NCBI GenBank assembly: GCA_947500445.1
Contig: CANMSB010000010.1
Coordinates: 1 to 64,000, forward strand
Direction of reading: 5' to 3'
Origin: an uncultured Flavobacteriaceae bacterium
Lineage (GTDB): Bacteria; Bacteroidota; Bacteroidia; Flavobacteriales; Flavobacteriaceae
DNA length: 64,000 bases
Below are positions 17,159-26,512 of the stretch, one piece after another. Numbering within the stretch: the first letter of the stretch is position 1; every line of letters starts with the position of its first letter. A model generated the notes under the pieces. The model had not been told where the DNA came from, ran no database searches, and saw only the letters and a program-made list of their open reading frames with translations. Position numbers and translations under genes: made by a program.

Positions 17159-18508
17159 TTACATTTTTGGCATTTTCCAACCATTGTGATAGGTGGTGGT
17201 CATTAAAGCGTTGGCTTCCGCTTGCTTGAAACAATGTTCCTCCGCATTCCAATACACTCGGTTTCCGGTTTTATAGGCAACATTCCCCATATGCGATACC
17301 AACGCGGCTTGGTAGCCCACCTGAATAGGAGCGTTCAAAATTGCTGCATTACGACTTTTGACGGCATCTATAAAATTTCGGGTATGCAGGTCGAGACCGC
17401 TTCCTTCTCCCTGTTTTAAAGGTACGGCATCCATCTTTGCGGGTCTTTCCTCACCCCAGCCAAGGAACTCCTTTTCCGGAATGACTTCCCACCCGTTCCT
17501 ATCAAGTACCAAAGTACCCTTGTTTCCGATAAATGCGATACCATGGTTTCGCCCGTAGTTGCCTCCATCAATACCTGTGGCATGTTCCCATAAGATGGAA
17601 AAATCTTTATATTCAAAAACCGTTTGTAAAGTGTCCGGTGTTTCCGAGGCATCATCCGGATAGGCAAATTTTCCTCCCAGGGCCATTACGGATAAAGGTG
17701 TGGCCGCTTTCATTCCATAGAGCGCATAGTCTATCAAATGAACGCCCCAATCCGTCATTAAGCCACCGGCATAATCCCAAAACCATCGAAAATTAAAATG
17801 AAACCGATTGGCATTAAACGGTACTTTTGGAGCAGGTCCCAACCACATGTCATAATCCACACCTTTGGGTACCGGAGCGTTAGGAAGTACCGGCACGGGC
17901 TTCATCCAACCTTGGTACGCCCAGGCCTTGGCCAGTCTGATCTCACCTAAAGCTCCCGAGTGTACAAAATTTATCGCATCTACAAAATGTGGTTGACTCC
18001 TTTGCCATTGTCCAATTTGAACAATGCGATCGCTCGTGTTCGTCAATGCCAGCATGATATCTGCCTCTTCAATGGAATTGGCAATGGGCTTCTCGCAATA
18101 CACATCCTTATCCGCCTTTAGCGCATCGGTCAACATAAGACAATGCCAATGATCGGGAGAACCGATAATGACTACATCCACGTCTTTATCGGCCAATAAC
18201 TTACGGTAATCCTTGTATTGTTTTGGTTTTTTTTTAATGCCCGCTTTTTGAAGATCGGAAAGGCGTTCTTCTAATACGGTCTCGTCGACATCGCAAAGTG
18301 CCACCACGGTAATCTCGTTCATTTTCAACATGGAAGACAAATCCGAGAAACCCATTCCCTTACAACCGATAACCCCTACCTGAATTTGGTCGTTGGGACT
18401 GACCGGTCTTCGCATTTGTGCCAACAGTTCCATTGAAAAAAATGACGATGCCGCAGTGCCGGCCAAAACCAGACCACTTTGTTTTATAAACGCTCTTCGT
18501 GTATTCAT
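17159..18508 (-). CDS. Gfo/Idh/MocA-family oxidoreductase with Tat signal
   Basis: 449 residues. The N-terminus carries a twin-arginine motif (RRAFIKQSG) and a hydrophobic stretch, so the folded enzyme should be exported by Tat, probably to the periplasm. An NAD(P)-binding Rossmann fold follows (VGVIGCKGMG, VALCDVD). The EKP signature appears as CEKPIANSIEEADIM, and the C-terminal GFO_IDH_MocA domain contains DWGVHLIDYALYGM. Family members act on sugars or cyclitols; exported Bacteroidota forms are often in carbohydrate breakdown loci. None is next to this gene, so the substrate is unknown. Confidence 0.9.
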   Translation of the reverse strand: MNTRRAFIKQSGLVLAGTAASSFFSMELLAQMRRPVSPNDQIQVGVIGCKGMGFSDLSSMLKMNEITVVALCDVDETVLEERLSDLQKAGIKKKPKQYKDYRKLLADKDVDVVIIGSPDHWHCLMLTDALKADKDVYCEKPIANSIEEADIMLALTNTSDRIVQIGQWQRSQPHFVDAINFVHSGALGEIRLAKAWAYQGWMKPVPVLPNAPVPKGVDYDMWLGPAPKVPFNANRFHFNFRWFWDYAGGLMTDWGVHLIDYALYGMKAATPLSVMALGGKFAYPDDASETPDTLQTVFEYKDFSILWEHATGIDGGNYGRNHGIAFIGNKGTLVLDRNGWEVIPEKEFLGWGEERPAKMDAVPLKQGEGSGLDLHTRNFIDAVKSRNAAILNAPIQVGYQAALVSHMGNVAYKTGNRVYWNAEEHCFKQAEANALMTTTYHNGWKMPKM

Positions 18509-18681
18509 GTTCGGTCCGCTTTTAACCTTAAAGATATCGATTTAGATTCAAAAGGTTCTGGTTTAGGTTGGCGTTGCTATTAGATGTTGCTCCCTATCGT
18601 GGACATTGCCGTACCTTTCGTATGCGGCACTGTTATCCTCGGTTTTCGACACAAAATCCCTGTCCTGGTCTCTGCTGTTTT
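18509..18681. other. spacer between the oxidoreductase start and the transposase remnant
   Basis: Holds the upstream region of the minus-strand oxidoreductase. It may also include the decayed end of the transposon; no inverted terminal repeat was recognised. Confidence 0.3.
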
Positions 18682-19004
18682 TCAACCGGCCCCGTCCCAC
18701 AACCGGTTTAAGTACCGCTGAAGGTATTTGGCCGACAGGCCGTAGTGGTCGTTGTTCCGCCATTTTTTGACCCTGATATATGTCCAGTTCACCTATGGTA
18801 TATGGGAGGTACCGTCCTTTGCCCCTTTTTAATGGCCCTTTTTAGGGCACGGTGTTCCAGTCGGTTGTCCATGGCGAAACCCTTATCACAGACATGGGTA
18901 TCGCTGCACAATATGGACTTCCTTTTTTTATGCGCCCCCGGCCCTTTCGATATTGCACTTCCGTATACCATTTTAGGCTTGAAATGAACAGTACGTTTGA
19001 ACAA
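18682..19004 (-). pseudogene. decayed IS1595-like (ISXO2-type) transposase, 3' part only
   Basis: On the minus strand, 19004-18789 reads SDTHVCDKGFAMDNRLEH, like the DDE segment before the conserved histidine of ISXO2-type transposases. It ends at a stop after PPIYH. After a frameshift the other phase (about 18792-18682) reads VKKWRNNDHYGLSAKYLQRY, like the family's C-terminal LKxWxxxxxGVSTKYLxxYL. The N-terminal half is missing and a stop separates the two parts, so it cannot be active. Assignment is by pattern memory, not a search. Confidence 0.6.
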
Positions 19005-19007
19005 AAA

Positions 19008-19035
19008 AAGCGCCTGTGCCAGTGCACAAGCGCTT
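19008..19035 (-). terminator. terminator of the yajC unit
   Basis: AAGCGC-C-TGTGC, four-base loop, GCACA-A-GCGCTT, with an A-run on its low-coordinate side that reads as a T-run on the minus strand. It lies 23 bases after the yajC stop. Confidence 0.75.
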
Positions 19036-19058
19036 CTATTTTATAGTATAACGACGGC

Positions 19059-19352
19059 TTATTTTTTAACGGAAGCAGGAGCATTTAGTTTTTTACTCAT
19101 CTCCATTGAAATAGCGGAGCGATCGAACTTTAACTTCCCTGCCATGGTTTCCAGAACACAGGAGGTGTCCTTATCGTTGAGTTCCATTATTTTTCCATGA
19201 AGCCCGCTTTTGGTAATGACACGGTCGCCCTTTTTAAGCGCAGAAGCAAACTTTCGTTCGTCCTTCTGTCGTTTCATTTGTGGGCGGATCATAAAAAAAT
19301 ACGCTACCACAAAAATTAAAATCATCGGCGCAAACTGCCCAATCTGTTCCAT
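19059..19352 (-). CDS. yajC: preprotein translocase subunit YajC
   Basis: 97 residues, usual size. A single transmembrane helix near the N-terminus (FAPMILIFVVAYFFMIRPQM) is followed by the cytoplasmic QKDERKFASALKKGDRVIT segment typical of YajC. It associates with SecDF and supports protein export. It is the last gene of a minus-strand group with the DUF1573 gene (24 bases between). In related genomes a YbbR/CdaR-like gene and coaE usually follow; here a transposase remnant does. Confidence 0.93.
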   Translation of the reverse strand: MEQIGQFAPMILIFVVAYFFMIRPQMKRQKDERKFASALKKGDRVITKSGLHGKIMELNDKDTSCVLETMAGKLKFDRSAISMEMSKKLNAPASVKK

Positions 19353-19376
19353 ATAACTGTTCTATAGTTGGTTTGT

Positions 19377-19862
19377 CTATTCGACCACTGTTGGTCCTGC
19401 TGCTTGTGGCCCTCCGTTCTTCGGGTTTACAAAAGCTTTGATACGAATTAGCTCGGAACCCTTTTCGGTATTGGCCGTAACGGTAACGGTCTTGGTCACC
19501 TGGTTTTGGCCGGATCCGTTGAACTTTACGATCATCTCTCCTTTTTCTCCCGGAGCGATGGCCTTATTTTTTGGATATTCGGGTATCGTACAACCACAGC
19601 TACTTTTAGCGTCGGTAATGATCAACGGGCCGTTACCGGTATTGGTAAATGCAAAAACCGTTTCTTGCGGGGTTCCTTGATCGATTGTACCAAAATCGTG
19701 TTCCTGTTTGTCAAAAGTCATTACAGGCACCAACTTTGCGGCTTCGTCCCTTTCGGCAGCATCCGAAACATTGGCCGTATTAATTTTACTGGCTGCGTTT
19801 TCCTTACAAGAAGTTAAACTTAACATGGCGATGGCTCCAAAAGCCAAAAAAACTCTTTTCAT
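19377..19862 (-). CDS. DUF1573 lipoprotein
   Basis: 161 residues. A lipoprotein signal ends at Cys19 (SLTSC). The mature part is one DUF1573 immunoglobulin-like domain (EHDFGTIDQGTP, FAFTNTGNGPLIIT, CGCTIPEYP, PGEKGEMIVKFNG). It should be membrane-anchored in the periplasm; the role is unknown. The CGCT motif is a family hallmark. The gene is regularly found between nusB and yajC in Bacteroidota, as here. Confidence 0.9.
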   Translation of the reverse strand: MKRVFLAFGAIAMLSLTSCKENAASKINTANVSDAAERDEAAKLVPVMTFDKQEHDFGTIDQGTPQETVFAFTNTGNGPLIITDAKSSCGCTIPEYPKNKAIAPGEKGEMIVKFNGSGQNQVTKTVTVTANTEKGSELIRIKAFVNPKNGGPQAAGPTVVE

Positions 19863-20131
19863 CTTTTTACTTTTTTGTTACTATTTTCGCGTGCCGTTTA
19901 TCGATTAGCCTTTGTAAACATGCACTATAAGGTAACGAAGCACCTTATTGCTTTATTATGATATCAGCGCCAAAATTAATTAAATTATTTTTAGCAGTCG
20001 GTTAAACTTTTCCCATATCAACCTCATGGATGCAAAAACTGCCCGCCTTAAATCCCCCGAAAACCGGTATTAAAAATCAAAATAAGGCTGCATGGGTTAT
20101 CGGCCGAAACCAAAAAATACGGGATAACGCA

Positions 20132-21079
20132 CTACAGCAGGCCCCTACCCATTTTGTTGAGTTTGCCATCCTTTCGATACTCCTTAACCAATTTATCCAG
20201 AATTCCGTTAATGAAAATGCTACTCTTGGGAGTGGAATATTCCTTGGCGATTTCCAAAAATTCGTTAATGGTTACCTTTTCGGGAATGGATGGAAAGTTG
20301 AGCAACTCACAAATGGCCATTTTCAATAACACCGCATCGATCTCGGCGATGCGTTCCTTATCCCAATTGGGCGTTTTGCCCTCGATTTCCTTTTCCCATT
20401 TTTCATTGTTCAAAAGGGTTTTGGTCAATAAGTCCCTCGCAAATACCATATCTTCCTCATCTTTTAGCAATGCCGGAAGGAAAAAGGAATCTTCCTCCGT
20501 CAATTTTGCCTTTTTGAACCGTTTTACCAAAAAGGTGTTCACTATGGGAAAATCATCGACCCATGTCAACTTATCGTCTTCAAAATACTCGTATATTTTT
20601 TCGTTCGGGGCGATGACTTCCCTAAAAAGGGTAACGATGAGTTCCTTATCGGTTTCATATGATTTTTTTGGCGAACCCATGTAAGTACGATATGCCTCGC
20701 TTTCGGTGACCGCCTTGTAGATCAGCCGAACATACTCCTCGTTCAAATACCAATTTTTTAATTTTCGACCCTCGATCTCGTTACGTAACGCATCGTTTTC
20801 AACGAGTTGGCGCAGCAACTGGTTCTCCACAAACTTTTTGGGATCGGGATAGGCGTCCTTGCCTTCCGAAATATAATTTTTAGCGGAGCGCGCTTGCCGG
20901 TCTTTTGCCATGGCATGCAGTTCTATAAACAAACTGAGCATTAACAGGTAGAGCGTGTACATATTTTCAATGCTCGCTTTCAGAAAAGTTTCCTGTTTCT
21001 GCAACGAATCGTCCTTTGATTGGGTCAACGCGTAGATACATTGCATCACCTTTACCCGAATATGTCTTCTTGTTAACAT
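20132..21079 (-). CDS. nusB: transcription antitermination factor NusB, long Bacteroidota form
   Basis: 315 residues, about twice the E. coli length. The C-terminal part (about 190-300) is the NusB fold: LLTKTLLNNEKWEKEI, AVLLKMAICELL, IPEKVTINEFLEIAKEYST, SSIFINGILDKL. The N-terminus starts MLTRRHIRVKVMQCIYA, also NusB-like, with a long helical insert between. NusB binds boxA RNA with NusE and helps rRNA transcription. Upstream on the minus strand a TATTTTTG element (21119-21126) may be the -7 box. Confidence 0.92.
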   Translation of the reverse strand: MLTRRHIRVKVMQCIYALTQSKDDSLQKQETFLKASIENMYTLYLLMLSLFIELHAMAKDRQARSAKNYISEGKDAYPDPKKFVENQLLRQLVENDALRNEIEGRKLKNWYLNEEYVRLIYKAVTESEAYRTYMGSPKKSYETDKELIVTLFREVIAPNEKIYEYFEDDKLTWVDDFPIVNTFLVKRFKKAKLTEEDSFFLPALLKDEEDMVFARDLLTKTLLNNEKWEKEIEGKTPNWDKERIAEIDAVLLKMAICELLNFPSIPEKVTINEFLEIAKEYSTPKSSIFINGILDKLVKEYRKDGKLNKMGRGLL

Positions 21080-21268
21080 GCTAAAGAACTTTTAAAATAC
21101 CTGTTCGTTTAAGCCTGCAAAAATAGGAATCTATTTCCAATACCGCACCGTTTGCAACGCCTTAAATATGGAACCCCCTATGACCTTTTTATCAGCACCT
21201 GCGCGATACCCTTGTTGCGTTACGGAAAGGTATGTCAGCAGATATTAAGGTTTTCTTTGCAACCTAAA

Positions 21269-21300
21269 TTTGTTAGCTAAGCGGAACGCCGCTATCTTTA
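21269..21300 (+). promoter_or_regulatory. probable promoter of the ABC exporter gene
   Basis: TTTG (21269-21272), 20 bases, then TATCTTTA (21293-21300), one mismatch to TAnnTTTG. It sits 77 bases before the start codon. Confidence 0.35.
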
Positions 21301-21377
21301 CGGCTTTTTGGGACCGTTAAACCACCAAAAGTTCGGCGACCCGAAAACTCCCTTAAAAAGATTTCCGGTACCAGTAC

Positions 21378-23132
21378 ATGAAAGAACTCAAGCATCTTAA
21401 CAAATACTTCAAAAAATATTGGTTAAAGTTATTGGTGGGAGTACTCATCACGATTATTGCCCGTATTTTTTCCTTGGTAATGCCCTCTTACGTAAAAAAG
21501 TCGATAGAGGTCATCGAAGGCTTTGCAGCCGATACCATTCAGGAAACGGAGGCAAGGGAACTTTTGCTTCAATACATTTTAATTATTCTGGCGACGGCAT
21601 TGTTATCTGGACTGTTCACATTTTTGATGCGACAGACCATTATAAACGTTTCCCGTTATATCGAATATGACCTTAAAAACGAAGTGTTCGATCATTACCA
21701 ACGGCTCAGCCTCAATTTTTATAAAAAAAATCGAACGGGTGATTTAATGAACCGGATCAGCGAGGACGTCAATCAGGTTCGAATGTACGCAGGACCCGCC
21801 ATTATGTATGGCATGAACGCATTAACGCTTTTTGCCTGTTTGATCCCCCTCATGTTCATAAAGGCCCCTACCATTGCCCTCTATACCATCGCCCCTTTTC
21901 CGATCCTATCGTTTTTGATCTATAAAATCAGTAAAATTATCCATCGGAGAAGTACCAAGGTACAGGAGTTTCTTTCAAAATTCTCCACCTTTACCCAAGA
22001 GTCGTTTTCCGGCGTTGCGGTAATCAAGGCCTACGGTCTGGAACCCAAGATCCACGACGAGGCGACCGATTTGGCCATTGAGGGAAAAACAAAAAGTATC
22101 AATCTGGCAAAGGTAGATGCCTGGTTCTTCCCATTAATGATTTTGATGATCGGTATCAGCAATATTTTTGTCATCTACATCGGCGGCCTTCAATACATGA
22201 ACGGCGAAATTGAATCAATAGGCATCATTGCCGAGTTTATCCTATATGTAAACATGCTCACTTGGCCCGTGGCCATTGTCGGATGGCTGACCTCCATCGT
22301 ACAAAGGGCCGAGGCTTCCCAAGCAAGGATCAATATGTTTTTAAAGGAAGAACCTGAAATACAAAATCAGGTCGTAGAAAAAACCCCGATACAGGGGAAG
22401 ATCCGTTTTGATAATGTGTCCTTCACTTATGAGGATACCGAAATTACGGCCTTGCAAAACCTTTCGTTTACGATCAATAAAGGCGAAACCGTAGCCATTT
22501 TAGGGAAAACGGGGTCGGGAAAATCGACCGTTCTGGAACTGATAACCCGTTTGTACGACGTAAGTTCGGGAGCGGTTCTGATCGACGATGTTCCGATAAG
22601 GGAATTGAACCTTACCAGTCTGCGGGAAGGGATCGGGACCGTTCCGCAAGATGCCTTTTTGTTTTCCGATACCATTCGAAACAACATTAAGTTCGGTAAA
22701 AACGAGGCCACTGATGAGGATGTCGTTTCAAAAGCAAAAGATGCCGTAGTACATGAAAATATTATCGGTTTTTCCAAATCATACGATACCGTACTGGGAG
22801 AAAGGGGAATTACCCTAAGTGGCGGTCAAAAACAAAGGGTATCGATAGCACGTGCCTTATTAAAGGACCCAAACATCTATCTTTTTGACGATTGCCTGTC
22901 CGCAGTAGATACCGAAACCGAGGAGGAAATATTGAACAATCTGAAAAAGGCATCTCAGAATAAAACTACATTAATTGTAAGCCATAGGGTTTCCTCGGCC
23001 AAAAATGCCGACCAAATTTTGGTGTTGGAAGATGGAAAGCTCATCCAACAGGGTACCCATGACGAATTGAACGCCATAGATGGCTACTACCAAGAGCTTT
23101 ACCGCAACCAACTGTCCGAGAAAGAAAACTGA
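21378..23132 (+). CDS. ABC exporter half-transporter (membrane plus ATPase)
   Basis: 584 residues. The N-terminal about 320 hold six membrane helices of the type IV exporter fold; the C-terminal ATPase has Walker A GKTGSGKST, Q-loop VPQDAFLF, signature LSGGQKQR, Walker B IYLFDDCLSAVD and the H-loop SHR. Half-transporters pair to export lipids, peptides or drugs. The residue after the Walker B aspartate is Asp instead of the catalytic Glu, a change typical of the degenerate subunit of heterodimeric exporters such as BmrC or TM287. No partner gene is adjacent, so it may pair with a subunit encoded elsewhere, or work with reduced ATPase as a homodimer. Substrate unknown. Confidence 0.92.
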   Translation: MKELKHLNKYFKKYWLKLLVGVLITIIARIFSLVMPSYVKKSIEVIEGFAADTIQETEARELLLQYILIILATALLSGLFTFLMRQTIINVSRYIEYDLKNEVFDHYQRLSLNFYKKNRTGDLMNRISEDVNQVRMYAGPAIMYGMNALTLFACLIPLMFIKAPTIALYTIAPFPILSFLIYKISKIIHRRSTKVQEFLSKFSTFTQESFSGVAVIKAYGLEPKIHDEATDLAIEGKTKSINLAKVDAWFFPLMILMIGISNIFVIYIGGLQYMNGEIESIGIIAEFILYVNMLTWPVAIVGWLTSIVQRAEASQARINMFLKEEPEIQNQVVEKTPIQGKIRFDNVSFTYEDTEITALQNLSFTINKGETVAILGKTGSGKSTVLELITRLYDVSSGAVLIDDVPIRELNLTSLREGIGTVPQDAFLFSDTIRNNIKFGKNEATDEDVVSKAKDAVVHENIIGFSKSYDTVLGERGITLSGGQKQRVSIARALLKDPNIYLFDDCLSAVDTETEEEILNNLKKASQNKTTLIVSHRVSSAKNADQILVLEDGKLIQQGTHDELNAIDGYYQELYRNQLSEKEN

Positions 23133-23209
23133 AAAATTGTTGTTGGATACGCTTTTTTTTTTCATTTTTGAAAGAATAACACTAATCCAATAACTAGACA
23201 CTTCATAAC

Positions 23210-23593
23210 ATGGGCGAAAGACACACAGATGAGCAGGAAGAAATTTATTCCAAGGTTTTAAGAGCTGGAAGGAGAACGTATTTTTTTGATGTAAGAAGCA
23301 CCAAGGCAGGCGATTACTATCTCACCATTACCGAAAGTAAAAAGTTCACGCACGAGGATGGCTCTTTTCACTATAAGAAACATAAAATATACCTTTATAA
23401 AGAAGACTTTGAATCGTTTCGCGAACATGTAGGTGAAATGATGGATTACATTATAGCCGAAAAAGGGACCGAGGTCATTTCGGAACGCCATCAGAAAGAC
23501 TATAAAAAAGAAGAAAACGAACCTTCCGAAGATACGGGTAGCGAAGTTACCCCAACGGATAGTTTTACGGATATCGACTTTGATGATATCTAG
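23210..23593 (+). CDS. PUR-family nucleic-acid-binding protein (DUF3276)
   Basis: 127 residues. The PUR repeat fold covers about 10-90: EEIYSKVLRAGRRTYFFDVR, AGDYYLTITESKKF, HKIYLYKEDFESF. The tail is acidic and probably unstructured. Bacterial PUR proteins bind single-stranded DNA or RNA; the cellular role in Bacteroidota is unclear. Upstream, TTG (23143) and CATTTTTG (23163-23170), 17 bases apart, could be its promoter. Followed by a clear terminator. Confidence 0.9.
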   Translation: MGERHTDEQEEIYSKVLRAGRRTYFFDVRSTKAGDYYLTITESKKFTHEDGSFHYKKHKIYLYKEDFESFREHVGEMMDYIIAEKGTEVISERHQKDYKKEENEPSEDTGSEVTPTDSFTDIDFDDI

Positions 23594-23618
23594 TCCATCT
23601 TTTTTTTAAATTTTTCAG

Positions 23619-23646
23619 AAACGGCTTCCTTCAAAAGCCGTTTTTT
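23619..23646 (+). terminator. terminator after the PUR gene
   Basis: AAACGGCTT, seven-base loop, AAGCCGTTT, then a T-run. Confidence 0.8.
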
Positions 23647-23695
23647 CAATTTGGGCAGGGAGCCAATAGTATAAGGACATTTATCCATACAACGA

Positions 23696-26227
23696 ATGAA
23701 AAACAATTTATTTATCGGCCTTATCCTTTTATTGGGCTTCCAATCGTTTGCGCAAAACCAAACCGATCTATCCTATTACCTACCCCAGGGCATTACCTAT
23801 GACGATAAGATCCCTACACCAAAAGAGGTTATCGGGCACGAAGTGGGAGAATGGCACGTAACCCATGATAAGCTGCAGTTTTACATGCAACGCTTGGCCA
23901 CCGTCAGCGACCGTATTACCATTGAGGACCGCGGGGCAACTTTTGAAGGCCGACCGCTACTGCTACTCACTATTACAAGCCCTGAAAACCATACCAAAAT
24001 TGAGGACATTCGCATCCAACATATGGGTCTGACCGAAAAAAAGGTCCCGGAAGCCGATCTTGAAAACATGCCCATTGTGGTGTACCAGGGTTTTTCCATC
24101 CATGGTAACGAGCCCAGTGGTGCCAATGCCGGTTTGGCCTATGCCTATTACCTTGCCGCTGCGCAAGGCCCGGAAATCGATGCGATATTAAAAAATACGG
24201 TGATCTTAATGGACCCCGCCTACAATCCCGATGGCCTGCAACGTTTCGCCTATTGGGCGAATACCAATCGGAGCGGTAATCGGCTCAATCCCGACAACAA
24301 CGATAGGGAGTACCAAGAGGTATGGCCGGGTGGCCGCACCAATCATTATTGGTTCGATATGAACCGCGATTGGTTACCGGTGCAACTGCCGGAAAGCAGG
24401 GCCCGAATACAATCGTTCCATCAATGGATGCCGAACATTTTAACGGACCATCATGAAATGGGAACCAATTCCACCTTTTTCTTTCAACCGGGGGAACCTA
24501 GTAGAGTGCATCCGTTGACGCCAAAACGCAATCAGGAACTCACCGCGGAAATAGGAACTTACCACGCCAAAGCGTTGGATGCCATTGGATCATTGTATTA
24601 TTCCGAGGAAAATTTTGATGACTATTATTACGGAAAGGGATCTACCTTTCCCGATGTAAACGGCTGTATCGGTATCCTTTTTGAACAGGGCAGCTCCAGA
24701 GGCCATGTTCAACAAAGCGAAAATGGACTGCTTACCTTCCCGTTTACCATCCGAAATCAATTTACGACCGCGGTTTCCACCATTACCGCCGCCAACGCCA
24801 TGCGGGTCAAAATCCTACGATATCAACGCGATTACTATTCGGAACTCCGTGAAGAAAGCGCCAAAAACAAGGGCAAAGCGATTCTTTTTGGCGATGCAAA
24901 AGATGCTTCCAAAACATGGCACCTTGCCGAAATCCTGAACCGGCACAACATCCGATTTCACGAACTGGCACAACCGCTTACCCTTAACGGAAAAAAGTAC
25001 GAACAAGGAAAAAGTTACATCGTACCGATGGACCAAAAAAATCCGCGATTACTCCGTGCCATGTTCGAAAAACGCACCACTTTTACCGATAGTATCTTTT
25101 ACGACGTATCGGCCTGGACATTCCCCCTATCCTTTAACGTGGACCATACGGAACTGGCCAGCTTAAAGCAAGTAGGGCCTTTAGTGACCGAACTTAAACA
25201 ACCGAAAGGCGGCGTAAATGCAAAAAGCGATTACGCCTATCTGTTCGAGTGGCACGAATACTACACCCCAAAAGCGCTACAGGCATTGTTGCGAAAAGGA
25301 GTCCGTGCAAAGGTCGCCCGATCTCAATTTCGCTTAGGGGGCAAGGACTATGATTATGGAACGATCATGGTACCCGTACAAAATCAAAAGCTGAATTCGG
25401 ATGCCTTATATGAACTGCTCGGCCAAATTGCCGCGGAAAGCAACATTCAAATTACCGCAACGGAAACGGGAGCCACCCAGGGCATCGATTTGGGAAGCAA
25501 TGATTTTGAGGCAATAAAAAAACCAAAAGTGGCCATGCTCGTCGGAGACGGGATACGCTCTTATGATGCCGGTGAAATTTGGCATTTACTGGATACCCGA
25601 TACGATATGAACATTACCAAAATCGACCTTTCCTATATTTCCGGGGTCGATTTGGATGCCTATACCGATATCGTACTTCCAAGTTTTTGGGGCGATGGCA
25701 CCTTGAACAAAGCAACGACCACAAAATTGAAAGCTTGGGTAAAACAGGGCGGTACCCTTGTCGGATACCGCAATACCGTGGAATGGTTCCATAAAAACAA
25801 ATTCATGGACCTCGAATTTAAAAGGGATACCCTGACCGCTAAGAATATCTCTTTTGAGCAAAAACGGGATTTTAAAGGTGCCCAGGTCACCGGAGGTGCT
25901 ATTTTTGAAGCGAACATCGATCGGTCGCACCCCATAAACTACGGGTATAAGAACAACAAACTACCGTTGTTCCGGAATACCAATATTTACATGGCCCCAG
26001 CAAAGGACAGCTATGACAACCCCATTCAATACACCGGCAAGCCTTTATTGAGCGGCTATATCTCGGAGGAAAACCAACAATTGATCAAGAATAGCGTTCC
26101 GTTCCAAGTTCAAAGGCTGGGCAGCGGAAAAGTTATCGCCTTTACCGACAACACCAACTTCAGGGGTTTTTGGTACGGCACCAACAAGTTGCTTATGAAT
26201 GCCATATTTTTTGGAAACATGATGTAA
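23696..26227 (+). CDS. secreted M14-family zinc carboxypeptidase
   Basis: 843 residues. The signal peptide is LFIGLILLLGFQSFAQ. The peptidase domain (about 50-390) shows zinc ligands in SIHGNEPSGA (His and Glu) and DHHEMG (third ligand region), plus NPDGLQRFAYW and the arginine-rich NTNRSGNRLNPD. The C-terminal half includes a glutamine-amidotransferase-like segment (VAMLVGDGIRSYDAGEIWHL), a common partner in this peptidase group. It should trim peptides in the periplasm or outside. Its TAA stop also serves as the left flank of a mobile palindromic element. Confidence 0.9.
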   Translation: MKNNLFIGLILLLGFQSFAQNQTDLSYYLPQGITYDDKIPTPKEVIGHEVGEWHVTHDKLQFYMQRLATVSDRITIEDRGATFEGRPLLLLTITSPENHTKIEDIRIQHMGLTEKKVPEADLENMPIVVYQGFSIHGNEPSGANAGLAYAYYLAAAQGPEIDAILKNTVILMDPAYNPDGLQRFAYWANTNRSGNRLNPDNNDREYQEVWPGGRTNHYWFDMNRDWLPVQLPESRARIQSFHQWMPNILTDHHEMGTNSTFFFQPGEPSRVHPLTPKRNQELTAEIGTYHAKALDAIGSLYYSEENFDDYYYGKGSTFPDVNGCIGILFEQGSSRGHVQQSENGLLTFPFTIRNQFTTAVSTITAANAMRVKILRYQRDYYSELREESAKNKGKAILFGDAKDASKTWHLAEILNRHNIRFHELAQPLTLNGKKYEQGKSYIVPMDQKNPRLLRAMFEKRTTFTDSIFYDVSAWTFPLSFNVDHTELASLKQVGPLVTELKQPKGGVNAKSDYAYLFEWHEYYTPKALQALLRKGVRAKVARSQFRLGGKDYDYGTIMVPVQNQKLNSDALYELLGQIAAESNIQITATETGATQGIDLGSNDFEAIKKPKVAMLVGDGIRSYDAGEIWHLLDTRYDMNITKIDLSYISGVDLDAYTDIVLPSFWGDGTLNKATTTKLKAWVKQGGTLVGYRNTVEWFHKNKFMDLEFKRDTLTAKNISFEQKRDFKGAQVTGGAIFEANIDRSHPINYGYKNNKLPLFRNTNIYMAPAKDSYDNPIQYTGKPLLSGYISEENQQLIKNSVPFQVQRLGSGKVIAFTDNTNFRGFWYGTNKLLMNAIFFGNMM

Positions 26228-26387
26228 TACCATTTCTAATGTTAAATTACCCATTAAAAATTGTTCTTTTCCGTGTATGCTTCAAAATAAAAGCTAACCA
26301 TAGCTACTGCTATGCTTGGATTTTCTTTTTCGCCTACCCAAAAAATTCCTGGTTTTTTATTTGCGTAAGTTAACACCAGAAATGGTA
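26228..26387. mobile_element. MITE-like palindromic element A, copy 1
   Basis: About 160 bases with inverted ends (TACCATTTCTAATGTTAA and TTAACACCAGAAATGGTA) and a core hairpin, CATAGC-TACT-GCTATG. It is flanked by TAA on both sides (26225-26227 and 26388-26390); the left TAA is the stop codon of the M14 peptidase gene. Close copies lie at 45125-45283 (inverted) and 50457-50615. It encodes no protein. A second partial end, TACCATTTCTACC, follows the right TAA directly at 26391. Confidence 0.85.
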
Positions 26388-26512
26388 TAATACCATTTCT
26401 ACCTTAAAATTTCAAATGTCGCCGAGGACGATAGGATATGCATGCCCGTAGCCGATACTTCCCGATGCCAGAATCAAAACCAGACCGATTCTGGCCCTTT
26501 TGACAGTGCCCC

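Noticed and set aside
20030-20329. 99-codon plus-strand frame over the end of nusB
   Set aside because: Most of it is antisense to a clear gene, and no motif is present.
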